The translations under genes and the position numbers were made by a program. Positions 40,189-48,593 of a stretch of DNA of 64,000 bases are shown piece after piece. How positions within the stretch are numbered: the stretch's first letter is position 1; each line of letters starts with the position of its first letter. This DNA comes from Thermoplasmata archaeon (GTDB lineage Archaea > Thermoplasmatota > Thermoplasmata > Lutacidiplasmatales > UBA184). The notes below the pieces were generated by a model. The model ran no database searches, had not been told where the DNA came from, and was given only the letters and a program-made list of their open reading frames with translations. The stretch is taken from the NCBI GenBank assembly GCA_021802125.1, contig JAKAAX010000010.1:41503-105502 (forward strand), written 5' to 3'.

Positions 40189-41349
40189 CTACCGGAGGAT
40201 CTCCACGAGACCCAGCAGGGCGCCCCGCTTGTTCTCGCGGTCCTTGAACCGGTAGAGATGCTGAGCGAGTCCCGGTCTCACGCCCTTCGCGCGGGGACGG
40301 AGCTTCCGGGCCCGAAGGACCTTCCGAGGGTCGTAGAGCATCAGCAGGTCGAGCCGGACCGGGTGGCCCCTGTCGAGGGGAGCTCCGTTGTAGAAGTGCC
40401 AGGCCACACCTCCGAACCAGCTCCGAGCGTTGTTCTTGCGCTCTACGCCCACCAGCACGAGGCGCGAATCCCGGATCTCCACCTCGCCGGCCTGGATGTC
40501 GTAGTCGTACCCCGAGAACTCCTCGTCGCCGACAGGCTTCCGGCGAGCGTCGTACTTGTCCGTCCCCGTATCGAGGACGATGGCCATCAGATCATCATGG
40601 TTCATCCCCGGGTGGTCATCGAGGCCGATGGCTCGGACGATGTACGCCCCGTTCGGGAAGATCGACTCGATGACCCGGTCGACCTGGACACCGATAGCGT
40701 GGTAGTCGGGCTCCGTGGCCACTGTGTACTCCGGGACCGCCACTTGGGCGACCCTGACCGGCGACGACCCGTGGTCTCCCATCCATGGCCGCACCCGCGA
40801 GCGGAGGGTCCCCCCGTCGATGCGTCGGAACATCTCGGAAAGAGGAAGAGAGGCGTCCACGAACTCGAAGGCTGCAGCTCTGGCCAGGGATGGCCAAGTG
40901 CGGACGGCTCTACGGACCCACGCTCGCTGGGCGGGACGCGTGTCCCGCCCCCAATCATTGTCTCGCTTCGGGTCGTTCAGGCGCGCGTGTATGACCGACC
41001 ATGGGGCGTGCAAGAAGATCCTTCGGTCGAAGAGGTGCGTGAGGTCCAGGTCGAACATGTTGTCGCTGGCGCCGCAGACGACGATGTCGGGATTCCGTGA
41101 CAGGAACCTCTGGAGCGTAGCTTCGTCCCAGAAGTTCTGCCAGCCCTTCACCGCCAGGTACTGCTCGTGGGTGATCTTGCTCAGCGGGCGCCCTTGGGGG
41201 TCGACCTCGCGCATCAACCCGGGGATGGCGTCGGCGTCGATCGCGAGGATCCCGTGCTGCCGCAGGTGACGAGCGAGGGTGCTCTTCCCCGACCCGGAGG
41301 CCCCGGTGATGAAGATACGACCTCGGAGACCGCCCTTGGCGCGCGGCAT
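40189..41349 (-). CDS. P-loop kinase-like protein with unknown C-terminal domain
   Basis: 386 residues. ITGASGSGKSTLARHL at about residues 13-28 is the Walker A of a small-molecule kinase (AAA_18/adenylate-kinase-like), followed by IDADAIPGL and IVVCGASDNMFDL. The second half (from about residue 190) is unrelated to known kinases: GVQVDRVIESIFPNGAYIVRAIGLD and a basic C terminus (RARKLRPRAKG). ATG 41349 is chosen because the fold begins there; the upstream in-frame reading overlaps the zinc-ribbon gene. Substrate unknown. Confidence 0.6.
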   Translation of the reverse strand: MPRAKGGLRGRIFITGASGSGKSTLARHLRQHGILAIDADAIPGLMREVDPQGRPLSKITHEQYLAVKGWQNFWDEATLQRFLSRNPDIVVCGASDNMFDLDLTHLFDRRIFLHAPWSVIHARLNDPKRDNDWGRDTRPAQRAWVRRAVRTWPSLARAAAFEFVDASLPLSEMFRRIDGGTLRSRVRPWMGDHGSSPVRVAQVAVPEYTVATEPDYHAIGVQVDRVIESIFPNGAYIVRAIGLDDHPGMNHDDLMAIVLDTGTDKYDARRKPVGDEEFSGYDYDIQAGEVEIRDSRLVLVGVERKNNARSWFGGVAWHFYNGAPLDRGHPVRLDLLMLYDPRKVLRARKLRPRAKGVRPGLAQHLYRFKDRENKRGALLGLVEILR

Positions 41350-41384
41350 CGTCAGCACGAACGGCCGTCGCCTCCAGCGACCAA

Positions 41385-41747
41385 CTACGACGAAGGAGCC
41401 GCTGCGGGGTAATGGAACTCGACCAGACGGCACCCCGTGCAGCGCCATCCGCGGAAGGTGGTGGGCTTGCTGAAGACCGAGCGCGCCTCCTTGTCGAGCA
41501 TCTCCTGCCCGCGAAGGGATCCCGGCCAGAGCATCACGCCCACATGCGCGGAGGTTCCCGACGCGTCGTCCGGTGCCCAGATGAGCGTGCCGACCGTCCC
41601 CCGGCCTTCCCCGTAGAGCTGGCCCGGTTCTAGAGGCTTTCCGCACTGGCGGCACCGCGGCGTGTCCGAAGGGAGCGGGGTCGACACGCAACTGCATCGG
41701 AAGAAGTCCCCTTTGACCGTTTCGTCACCTCGCGATGGAGACCACAA
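41385..41747 (-). CDS. Zinc-ribbon protein (DUF6487-like)
   Basis: 120 residues from a TTG at 41747; GTG 41687 is another start. Two Cys pairs, CRQCGKPLEPGQLY (about residue 32) and WRCTGCRLVEFHY (about 100), flank a Gly/Trp-rich middle; this is the layout of the PF20097/DUF6487 zinc ribbon (remembered pattern). An extra CSC near the N terminus precedes it. It lies 35 bp upstream of the kinase in the same direction and may be co-transcribed. Function unknown. Confidence 0.6.
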   Translation of the reverse strand: MWSPSRGDETVKGDFFRCSCVSTPLPSDTPRCRQCGKPLEPGQLYGEGRGTVGTLIWAPDDASGTSAHVGVMLWPGSLRGQEMLDKEARSVFSKPTTFRGWRCTGCRLVEFHYPAAAPSS

Positions 41748-41914
41748 AGCTGAACGGGAAGTCGAGAATCGGATCTCAGTCGGCCATGGCCGCTTCCGCG
41801 GGAGCGCCCATCTCCGAGATCAACTGATTCACGCAGACGAGGGCGTGCTCTTCGTACTGCACCTGTCAATGCTGTCGTTTGCGGCGAACCGTCGTTTCTG
41901 AGGGGGACGGTCTC

Positions 41915-44900
41915 CTACACTCGAGACGTAGTTGTTGGTTGAAGGTCTTGGTTCGGCTCAGGAGGTGCGTCTCCGCTTGCAGGCGCGGGCACGTTCGGAG
42001 GGGGACGTTCCCTCCACGAGCGGCGGAGGAGCACGACGGCCACGATTGCGAGGAGGACCGCTGTCGCGAGCGTCGCCACGAGCACGTACAACATTGGGTA
42101 GGGCCCGGCGCATGCCGGGCGCGCGCATACCGCGTCCGAGCAGTAGATTGACTCGTTGGCGAACGCGTGTGCTCCCCGGGCATCGGTCACTTCAAGACTG
42201 ACCACACCGCAGAAATCGGTGAGGACGAGGCTCACGTTCTGCCCGGACCGGGAAGGTCCGGTTGGTTCGGCGGTCCAAGTGAAGAGGTACGGCGCAACCC
42301 CTCCACGGACCGATCCTCGGAAGCTGTAGTTGGCTACGAACGGAGTAGAGGGCTGGCATGTGCAGGACGCGCCCCCTGAGGAACTGACCAGCGTGTAGTT
42401 CGCGAACGCGACGAGCTTGGAGGGGCCCACGGGAAGGGCGGAGACAGTGAGGGCAACGGGGTTGGACGGGACCGCGGTTCCGTTCGCGTCTCTCGCCCAC
42501 ACCTCATAGGTGTACGTGCCCGGATGTCCCCAAGACAGGGAGAACGGAAGGCAGCCAGTTAGGGTCGTGTTCGTTCCGTTGAGGGCCCAAAGACACGAGT
42601 ACGGTGGCATTCCGTGTGAGACCGAGGGCGTCAAAGTGACCGGGCGACTGACTAAGGTCGAGGTAGCGTTCGCCGAGAGATTCACCGTAAGGGCTCCGGC
42701 CGCGAGGATGTAGTCCACGGACAAGGTCCCGTTGGCGACGAGCGTGATGGACGCAGAGGCGGCGTAGACGGTCTGGTAGACGACCGCCCCTTGGGCGTAG
42801 GTCCAGTTGGAGAAGCTGGATCCTGAGCAGGGGAAGGCCTGAGCGATGTAGGTACCCGCGAGGAACGAGAACTGCGAGCCATCGGCTTGGGTCGTTCCGT
42901 TGAAGAGGATTGAAGGGCAGATGCCCCCTGGGGAGACGATGGAGAACGTAATCGTGTATCTCGCTAGCGGGCCTCCCCCGGTGACCACGAGAAGGGCGAC
43001 CGTGGCCATTGCGCTGTGGAATGCGGAATCGTTGACGTACGCTCGGATCACGAAGCTCCCCGGCGCGGTTGGAGTGCAGATCCAAGACGACGAGCTACGG
43101 GTTACGCACCCCGGCGGCAGACCTGCGTAGGCGTACCTGAGCGGCCCGAACCCTCCGGAGACGACTACGGAGAGCTGGGCTCCGTATCCCAGGGTGAGGG
43201 GGGAGGGGCTCGCCGTGAAAGAGGAGATGACAGGGCTGGCGGGGGCGGTCATCGAGTACATCCACGTGTCGTTGAGGCGCGCGGTTGGACCCTCCCCACC
43301 GAAAAGGATAGAGGCGTTGAGCGAGGGGTCAAACACGCTCGCCATGTCGGACCGGGGGGAGGGGGCAGGTCCTCTCGAGAGGTTCACCCACACCCCGCCG
43401 GCGATGCCCCACGTCGTGGTGGGACTCGAGTAGAAGGGTGAAGGCGACTCGGCGAGCAGTCCGTAGCCGCCGCTCGCAAAGTCGGAGAGGGAGCCCACTC
43501 TTCCTCCGCCCTGCGGGGGGACAGAATAGGGAGTGATCGGGGTCCAGTTCCCGCCCGAGAAGGCCCAGGTTTGGTTCCCCCCCGGCGTATGGGCTTTTCC
43601 GAAGAGGAGCACCTCCCGGGCTGTCGCGTCGTAGGTCATCGTGGCCATCCAGGTCAGCCACTGGATGCCCGCGGGAGAGGTGGTCGGGTGGAGGAGGACC
43701 CAGTTCCCCCCGACGTACTTGAACGTGGAGTTGGAGTTGTTTCCCCCGAAGTAGATAGGGTAGCCATCGGCTGCATCGTACGCCATCAGTCCGGAGTAGT
43801 CCCCAACGGGTACCGTTCCGGGAAGACGGAACCATCTGCCGGCCCGGTATCCCCAGGTGTCATTGAGGTGGTAGATAGTGCATCCGGGAACGTTCCCCCC
43901 GTCCCAACCTCCGACGAGGAGAACGTAGCCGTCCCTGACGTCGTAGATCATGGGCGCTCGCGCGCGGGGGCAAGGTGCATTCGAAGAAGGACCCGATAGG
44001 TTCGTCCAGGTCCCATTCTGGAACGCCCAGGTGTCGTTCACGACCCCGTTCCAGACATGTCGCGAGGTGATCCCGCCGAAGAGCAGGACGTAGCCGTCCG
44101 CCGCGTCGTAGGTCATGCTCGCGTCATCGCGCGGGGACGGTGGGGTCAAGGGCGAAAGCTGGGTCCAGGAGCCGGGAACAAGCGGTGGGAGGACCGCGAT
44201 TGCCGCAGCCCCGCTCTGGAGAACGACACCGTTCAACGTCGCGTTCGTGAAGAGGTAAGCGGTCCCTGAGGACGCGCCCGCGGTGAACTTCACGACGGAT
44301 CCCGTGGTAGAGTTGAAGCTCCCCAGCGCGCGATTCATCGACCAGGCGTAGGTCGTGCCCGAGGGGCACGGACCGCCAGCACACGCGGGCGAGGCAGTGA
44401 AGGTCTGCGCTCCGCCGACCGATAGAGAGACGGAAGAAGGGGAGACGTTGACGGAGGAAAGGGTGAGAGAGGATGCTGGGCCGATGATGCTGACGTTGTT
44501 CGAGGCGAAGTTCGGAACGTAGACGTATCCGTTGCTCGGGTCGAATCCGGGCATTGCGGGTCGAGCACCCACGTTCACGCTGGCCACCTCGGTAGTACCG
44601 TTGTAGACCGTCGTGTTCGTGTCAGCCCCCCCCGGAGGGTAGGCCGTGCTGGCAACGAAGACATCACCCGATCGATTGCTGTAGACTCCCCAACCGGGGC
44701 GCGGGCCGGCCTGGACCGTAGCAACCAGCGCCGTGCCGTGAAGAATCGTCACCGAGTGAGAGTTATCGATGACGTACACCTCGCCGTTCGCCGGGTCGTA
44801 GACCGCAGATTCGGGATACCCTCCGCCCCCAGGGTTCGCGATGACCGAGGTCCCTCGCAGCACACTAACGTTGAACGAATTCAGGTTCGGGACGTAGATG

Positions 44901-45610
44901 TAGTCGTGTAGAGGGTCGTAGGCCGGGAACTGCGGTGAATTCCCCACCGGAACGGTCCGCAACAGCGTAGTCCCGCTGATCACGTTGATGGCGCTCTCGA
45001 AGGTGTTCGTGATGTATACGTAGCCGTTGGACGCGTCGGCGACACCAGTCCATGGATTGCCACCTACGTTCACGCTTCCGGCCCTTCGCGTGCCGTTCAT
45101 CACGGTGATGTTCCCGTCGATGCCATTGGGCAAGTACGTTAGGCCGTTCTCCGGGTCATAGACAGGGTAGGTGGGCCCTTCTCCGCCCCCCGCGCGGATC
45201 GTCTCGACCAGCGAAGTGCCGTTCAGCACAGAGGTGAAGTTGTAGGAGCTCACGCCATGACCCACGAAGACCAGACCATGCAGGCTATCGTAGACCGCCT
45301 GGTACGGATCGCCCCCGACCGACACGTTGGCAACAACCGAGGTGCCGTTCAGGATGGTAACCGAGCCGCTTGCTTCGCAGGGAACGTACATCCACCCGTT
45401 CCTATAATCGTAGGCCACAGAGAACGGATCCTGCCCCACGCGGACCGTTGCCACGACCCCGAATGCACCCGATGGGACATCCGGCGAAGGCGCTCGAGGG
45501 CCCGGCAGTGTCCCGTCAGCTGGCCCCCATCCCCAAGCCCCAGGTATCGCTACTAGAGCCACTGCTACTAGCGCGAACCCGGGTACGACACAAAGGCGCC
45601 AGGACATCAT
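41915..45610 (-). CDS. Giant YVTN beta-propeller / kelch surface protein with C-terminal anchor
   Basis: About 1231 residues. Signal peptide CVVPGFALVAVALVAIPG; then about nine YVTN-type blades (DPSNGYVYVPN, YDPANGEVYVI, VNVGGNPWTGVAD); a short Ig-like link; about five kelch-type blades (MTYDAADGYVLLFGG, MIYDVRDGYVLLVGG, FDPSLNASILFGGE); then Ig/PKD-like domains, a membrane helix (YVLVATLATAVLLAIVAVV) and a short basic tail. It carries many N-x-S/T sites, suggesting glycosylation. Two fused propellers and a transmembrane anchor suggest a cell-surface binding protein. ATG 45610 fits a TATA-like CTAATAGA near 45631-45638. Confidence 0.85.
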   Translation of the reverse strand: MMSWRLCVVPGFALVAVALVAIPGAWGWGPADGTLPGPRAPSPDVPSGAFGVVATVRVGQDPFSVAYDYRNGWMYVPCEASGSVTILNGTSVVANVSVGGDPYQAVYDSLHGLVFVGHGVSSYNFTSVLNGTSLVETIRAGGGEGPTYPVYDPENGLTYLPNGIDGNITVMNGTRRAGSVNVGGNPWTGVADASNGYVYITNTFESAINVISGTTLLRTVPVGNSPQFPAYDPLHDYIYVPNLNSFNVSVLRGTSVIANPGGGGYPESAVYDPANGEVYVIDNSHSVTILHGTALVATVQAGPRPGWGVYSNRSGDVFVASTAYPPGGADTNTTVYNGTTEVASVNVGARPAMPGFDPSNGYVYVPNFASNNVSIIGPASSLTLSSVNVSPSSVSLSVGGAQTFTASPACAGGPCPSGTTYAWSMNRALGSFNSTTGSVVKFTAGASSGTAYLFTNATLNGVVLQSGAAAIAVLPPLVPGSWTQLSPLTPPSPRDDASMTYDAADGYVLLFGGITSRHVWNGVVNDTWAFQNGTWTNLSGPSSNAPCPRARAPMIYDVRDGYVLLVGGWDGGNVPGCTIYHLNDTWGYRAGRWFRLPGTVPVGDYSGLMAYDAADGYPIYFGGNNSNSTFKYVGGNWVLLHPTTSPAGIQWLTWMATMTYDATAREVLLFGKAHTPGGNQTWAFSGGNWTPITPYSVPPQGGGRVGSLSDFASGGYGLLAESPSPFYSSPTTTWGIAGGVWVNLSRGPAPSPRSDMASVFDPSLNASILFGGEGPTARLNDTWMYSMTAPASPVISSFTASPSPLTLGYGAQLSVVVSGGFGPLRYAYAGLPPGCVTRSSSSWICTPTAPGSFVIRAYVNDSAFHSAMATVALLVVTGGGPLARYTITFSIVSPGGICPSILFNGTTQADGSQFSFLAGTYIAQAFPCSGSSFSNWTYAQGAVVYQTVYAASASITLVANGTLSVDYILAAGALTVNLSANATSTLVSRPVTLTPSVSHGMPPYSCLWALNGTNTTLTGCLPFSLSWGHPGTYTYEVWARDANGTAVPSNPVALTVSALPVGPSKLVAFANYTLVSSSGGASCTCQPSTPFVANYSFRGSVRGGVAPYLFTWTAEPTGPSRSGQNVSLVLTDFCGVVSLEVTDARGAHAFANESIYCSDAVCARPACAGPYPMLYVLVATLATAVLLAIVAVVLLRRSWRERPPPNVPAPASGDAPPEPNQDLQPTTTSRV

Positions 45611-45665
45611 ACACGAGAGCAAGCCGCGTCTATTAGGCCCCTCTCCCAGAGCCCGAGCCTCCCAG

Positions 45666-45890
45666 TCATGTCCGCGACTCGCAGTCACCCAGGTACCGGC
45701 GCCGCGACGGTCGGGCCCGTTTGCGAAGGGACTGGGAGAGGATCTCGACGTGGTGCTTCCGACAGATGAGGCCGACGCGGGGCGCGTCGAAAGGTTTCGT
45801 CACTCCCGTCTGGAGCCCCCGATCGTTGAGGTTGTTTGCGACCTCTCCACAGGCCATCTCCCCACCTATCGCGTGGATCGCTGCCACCAC
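45666..45890 (-). pseudogene. Short HTH fragment, possible recombinase remnant
   Basis: 74 codons from a GTG. GEVANNLNDRGLQTGV followed by KPFDAPRVGLICRKH resembles the helix-turn-helix found in the C-terminal region of serine recombinases and related DNA-binding proteins (IAxxLNxRGxxT...PW). The rest of such a protein is absent, so it is either a remnant or a very small DNA-binding protein. It stands in the 0.5-kb gap between the surface-protein gene and arsR. Confidence 0.35.
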
Positions 45891-46112
45891 CCCGCACGGC
45901 GTGAGATGGTTCCCGCTTCAGCTGCGCCGGAGAGGGTAGGAACTCACGTTTGTGGTCAACGCGCGGTGGGCGCGTCGGTGTGACGGTCACGGCGGGGCAC
46001 ACCTCGTAGACCCCCCGTAAGCGCCCGTCACTGCAGATCCCACTCCCCTCGGCACGCCGGTCGGGGAACCCCCGTTCCATTTTTGCTCATGTCGATAGTT
46101 GTCTACATATAT

Positions 46113-46134
46113 CATGTTGATATGTCTCAACATG
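46113..46134 (+). promoter_or_regulatory. ArsR operator palindrome overlapping the start codon
   Basis: CATGTTGA (46113-46120) and TCAACATG (46127-46134) form a perfect inverted repeat with a 6-bp spacer; the ATG of arsR is the end of the right arm. A TATA-like ACATATAT lies just upstream at about 46105-46112. Binding here would block initiation of a leaderless transcript. Confidence 0.7.
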
Positions 46135-46500
46135 ATGACCGCCGCAAGGACGGACCCCGCCCTCGCGGAGAGGCTCGAGCGCCTCACGGGAGAGGAGGCC
46201 TCCTGCTGCGTCCCGGGATACGGGGAGATGGCGCGGAAGATCGTGCGGTCTGAGCGCTTCCGCACCTCTTCGAGGGGGATCCAGGCCCTCGCCGACGAGA
46301 ACCGCCTCCTCGCGGTCGCCCTTCTGAAGAGGCAGAAGGAGCTCTGCGCGTGCGAGATCCAGGCCGCGACGGGGCTCACCCACGCCACCGTGAGCCACCA
46401 CATGTCCCGGCTCGTGCTCGCCGGACTGGTGCTGAAGCGTCGGGAGGGCAAGTGGACGTACTATCGGCTCAACCGCAAGGCAGAGGTCAGCATTCCATGA
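46132..46500 (+). CDS. arsR: ArsR-family arsenic-responsive repressor
   Basis: 122 residues. The winged helix (TGLTHATVSHHMSRLVLAGLVLKRREGKWTYYRL) is typical, preceded by the metalloid-binding ELCACEIQ of the ArsR alpha3 type. An additional CC pair, EEASCCVPGY near residue 23, could contribute a third or fourth thiolate. The ATG at 46132 follows the TATA-like element by about 25 bp; a TTG at 46099 is in frame but lies upstream of it. Its stop overlaps the arsM start by 4 bp (ATGA). It probably represses the arsRMC operon until arsenite binds. Confidence 0.88.
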   Translation: MMTAARTDPALAERLERLTGEEASCCVPGYGEMARKIVRSERFRTSSRGIQALADENRLLAVALLKRQKELCACEIQAATGLTHATVSHHMSRLVLAGLVLKRREGKWTYYRLNRKAEVSIP

Positions 46501-47321
46501 GGAAGGAGAGAGCACCCACAGCCGCGACGGAAGATGCGACGAGAGCAAGTGTCCGCGAGAGGTACGCGGGCATCGCCACGGGCAACGGGTGCGGCTGTGG
46601 GGGGACCACGTCGTCCTGCTGCGGCGGGGAGGACTCGAGCGGATGCTGTGGCGACCCTCGCGCGCCTACCCCGTCGGGATACTCCGCCAAGGACCTCGCA
46701 GCCCTCCCGGAGGGTGCGGACCTGGGGCTCGGCTGCGGCCATCCGACGGCGCTCGTGTCGATCCGACCCGGCCAGAGGGTCCTCGACCTGGGCAGCGGGG
46801 CCGGGGTCGACTGCTTCCTGGCCTCCAAGAAGGTGGGGACGTCCGGACGCGTGATCGGGGTCGACATGACCCCGGAGATGCTCGAGAAGGCGCGTTCGAA
46901 CGCGCGGGGCGGTGGCTACCGGAACGTCGAGTTCCGCCTCGGAGAGATCGAGCACCTGCCGGTGGCCGACGAGGACGTGGACCTGGTCATCTCCAACTGC
47001 GTCATCAATCTCGCCCTGGACAAGAAGGCGGTCTACCGAGAGGCGTTCCGGGTCCTGCGGCCCGGCGGACAGCTCGCCATTTCCGACGTGGTGGCCACCC
47101 GCCCCATCTCGGCAAAGGACCGGGCAGACCCGACGCTCTGGTCCTCCTGCTCCTCCGGGGCGCTCCAGCTGGTGGAAGTGAAGCGCATCCTGAAGGGGGT
47201 CGGGTTCACCGACGTACAGGTCGACCTCAAGGGTTCCGGCTCGGACTCCCCCTCTCTCAAGGGCCAATCCAGCCTGGGCGTGTACTCCGCCGACATCCGG
47301 GCCAAGAAGCCCCGGAAGTGA
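46497..47321 (+). CDS. arsM: Arsenite methyltransferase
   Basis: 274 residues. ArsM moves methyl groups from SAM to arsenite, giving volatile or less toxic methylarsenicals. SAM-binding motif: VLDLGSGAGVDCFLASKKVG (about residue 95). The N terminus is Cys-rich (GCGCGG, SSCCGG, GCC), with conserved Cys later in LVISNCVINL and TLWSSCSSGALQ, the residues that bind As(III) in the family. ATG overlaps the arsR stop by 4 bp. Co-transcribed with arsR and arsC. Confidence 0.9.
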   Translation: MRKERAPTAATEDATRASVRERYAGIATGNGCGCGGTTSSCCGGEDSSGCCGDPRAPTPSGYSAKDLAALPEGADLGLGCGHPTALVSIRPGQRVLDLGSGAGVDCFLASKKVGTSGRVIGVDMTPEMLEKARSNARGGGYRNVEFRLGEIEHLPVADEDVDLVISNCVINLALDKKAVYREAFRVLRPGGQLAISDVVATRPISAKDRADPTLWSSCSSGALQLVEVKRILKGVGFTDVQVDLKGSGSDSPSLKGQSSLGVYSADIRAKKPRK

Positions 47322-47327
47322 GCGGCC

Positions 47328-47777
47328 GTGCCCCAGAGGACGGTGCTCTTCATCTGCGTCGAGAACGCGTGCCGTTCGCTCATGGCGGAGGCCATGTTCA
47401 ACGCCCGGGCACCGGACGGGTGGCGCGCCACCTCTGCGGGCACCGAGCCCGCGGGAGCTCCCAACCCGAGGACCGCCAGGATGCTGGCCGAGATCGGGCT
47501 CGAGCTGCCCTCGCACCCGCCCCAGCCGCTCACGTCACCGATGATGACGGGGTCCTCCGTCCGCGTGACGATGGGCTGCCTGGACACGGAGAAGTGCCCC
47601 GCCCAGCTCAAGACCCTGGAGCTCCGGGACTGGGGGCTCCCGGACCCTGCCAAGCTCGATGACGAGGGGTTCCGGCGCGTGCGCGACGACCTTCGCCGCC
47701 GGGTCGAGGAGCTGGCTCGGGAGCTTTCTCCGAGCGCCCGGGGCCCACGGTCCCTCGAGGGCCCTCACGCCCCATGA
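47328..47777 (+). CDS. arsC: Arsenate reductase (low-molecular-weight phosphatase type)
   Basis: 149 residues with the LMW-PTP P-loop FICVENACRSLMAEA (CX5R) at the N terminus and a redox pair candidate (MGCLDTEKCP) near residue 85, typical of thioredoxin-coupled ArsC that reduces arsenate to arsenite. The GTG start lies 6 bp after the arsM stop. Last gene of the ars operon. The C-terminal tail (SARGPRSLEGPHAP) is not conserved-looking. Confidence 0.86.
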   Translation: MPQRTVLFICVENACRSLMAEAMFNARAPDGWRATSAGTEPAGAPNPRTARMLAEIGLELPSHPPQPLTSPMMTGSSVRVTMGCLDTEKCPAQLKTLELRDWGLPDPAKLDDEGFRRVRDDLRRRVEELARELSPSARGPRSLEGPHAP

Positions 47778-47853
47778 CCTCGTAACGCGCCCCCGGATGC
47801 CGAGTTTCGCCCCTGGATGGGGCTCGACACGTTCAAGCCAGGGTCGGAGCTCC

Positions 47854-48519
47854 ATGGGCCCACCGACCATGCTCCAGCGGCCCTCCAAGGAGCCCGGTTC
47901 CGTCCGGTCCGCGCGCGAGCTCGCCGACCGGCTGGGGGCCCTGCGGCGCCGCGTGCCGGTCATGGCCCGCCTGTTCGGGATCGGCGCCTGCAGGACCGGG
48001 GAGCAGCGGTTCGCCTTCCACCTGCACCACGCCGCGCGCTCCCTGAAGAAGCGCGACGTGGCGGGCGCCGAGACGGAGCTGAGGGCCGCCCTTTCCGTCG
48101 CCGAGCCGTCCGCCCTCGGACCGGACATCGTCGTGGTCCGTTCCGTGCTGTCGGAGGTGCGCAGGAGCGTCCTGAGGCCCATCTACGAGGAGGAGCTCGC
48201 CGCGGCGAGCGTGAGCCCCGACCCTGGATCGACCCGCCGTCACCTGCTCGAAGCGCGGCGCATCGCCGAGGAGATGGGAGAGAGCGAAGAGGTACGGTGG
48301 CTCGACGAGATGATCCAGGGCCCGAAGCTTCGCACGGCGGGCCCGGGCGGGGGAGGGCCCCTCGGTCGGGAGGACCGGCGTGAGGGGCCATCTCCCACGT
48401 ACGAGCGCGAGCTTGGGCGCCCCGCTCAGAAGACCCGCGAGGAGCAGCGGGCACAGTTCCGGCGCGTGGCCAACGACTCTCGGGCCTACGCCTCCAAGCG
48501 TCTGAGGTCCAAACGATAG
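47854..48519 (+). CDS. Hypothetical helical protein
   Basis: 221 residues from ATG 47854; ATG 47797 is also in frame. It is largely helical and Arg/Glu/Ala-rich, with TPR-like or ARM-like helices (FHLHHAARSLKKRDVAGAETELRAALSVAEP; LLEARRIAEEMGESEEVRWL) and a basic C terminus (YASKRLRSKR). No motif or membrane segment recognised. It follows arsC in the same direction with 76 bp between, and may be independent of the ars operon. Confidence 0.55.
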   Translation: MGPPTMLQRPSKEPGSVRSARELADRLGALRRRVPVMARLFGIGACRTGEQRFAFHLHHAARSLKKRDVAGAETELRAALSVAEPSALGPDIVVVRSVLSEVRRSVLRPIYEEELAAASVSPDPGSTRRHLLEARRIAEEMGESEEVRWLDEMIQGPKLRTAGPGGGGPLGREDRREGPSPTYERELGRPAQKTREEQRAQFRRVANDSRAYASKRLRSKR

Positions 48520-48593
48520 GTCGGCCGTCGCACGGCCAGGCGGAGCGGGAGGGTCGGCTCGCCGCGCCGGTCCCGAGGCGAGGAGGCTCAGCC

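Noticed and set aside
32642..45890. Integrase or transposase gene for the island
   Set aside because: No tyrosine recombinase signature or transposase motif was seen; only a short HTH fragment at 45666-45890 hints at a former recombinase.
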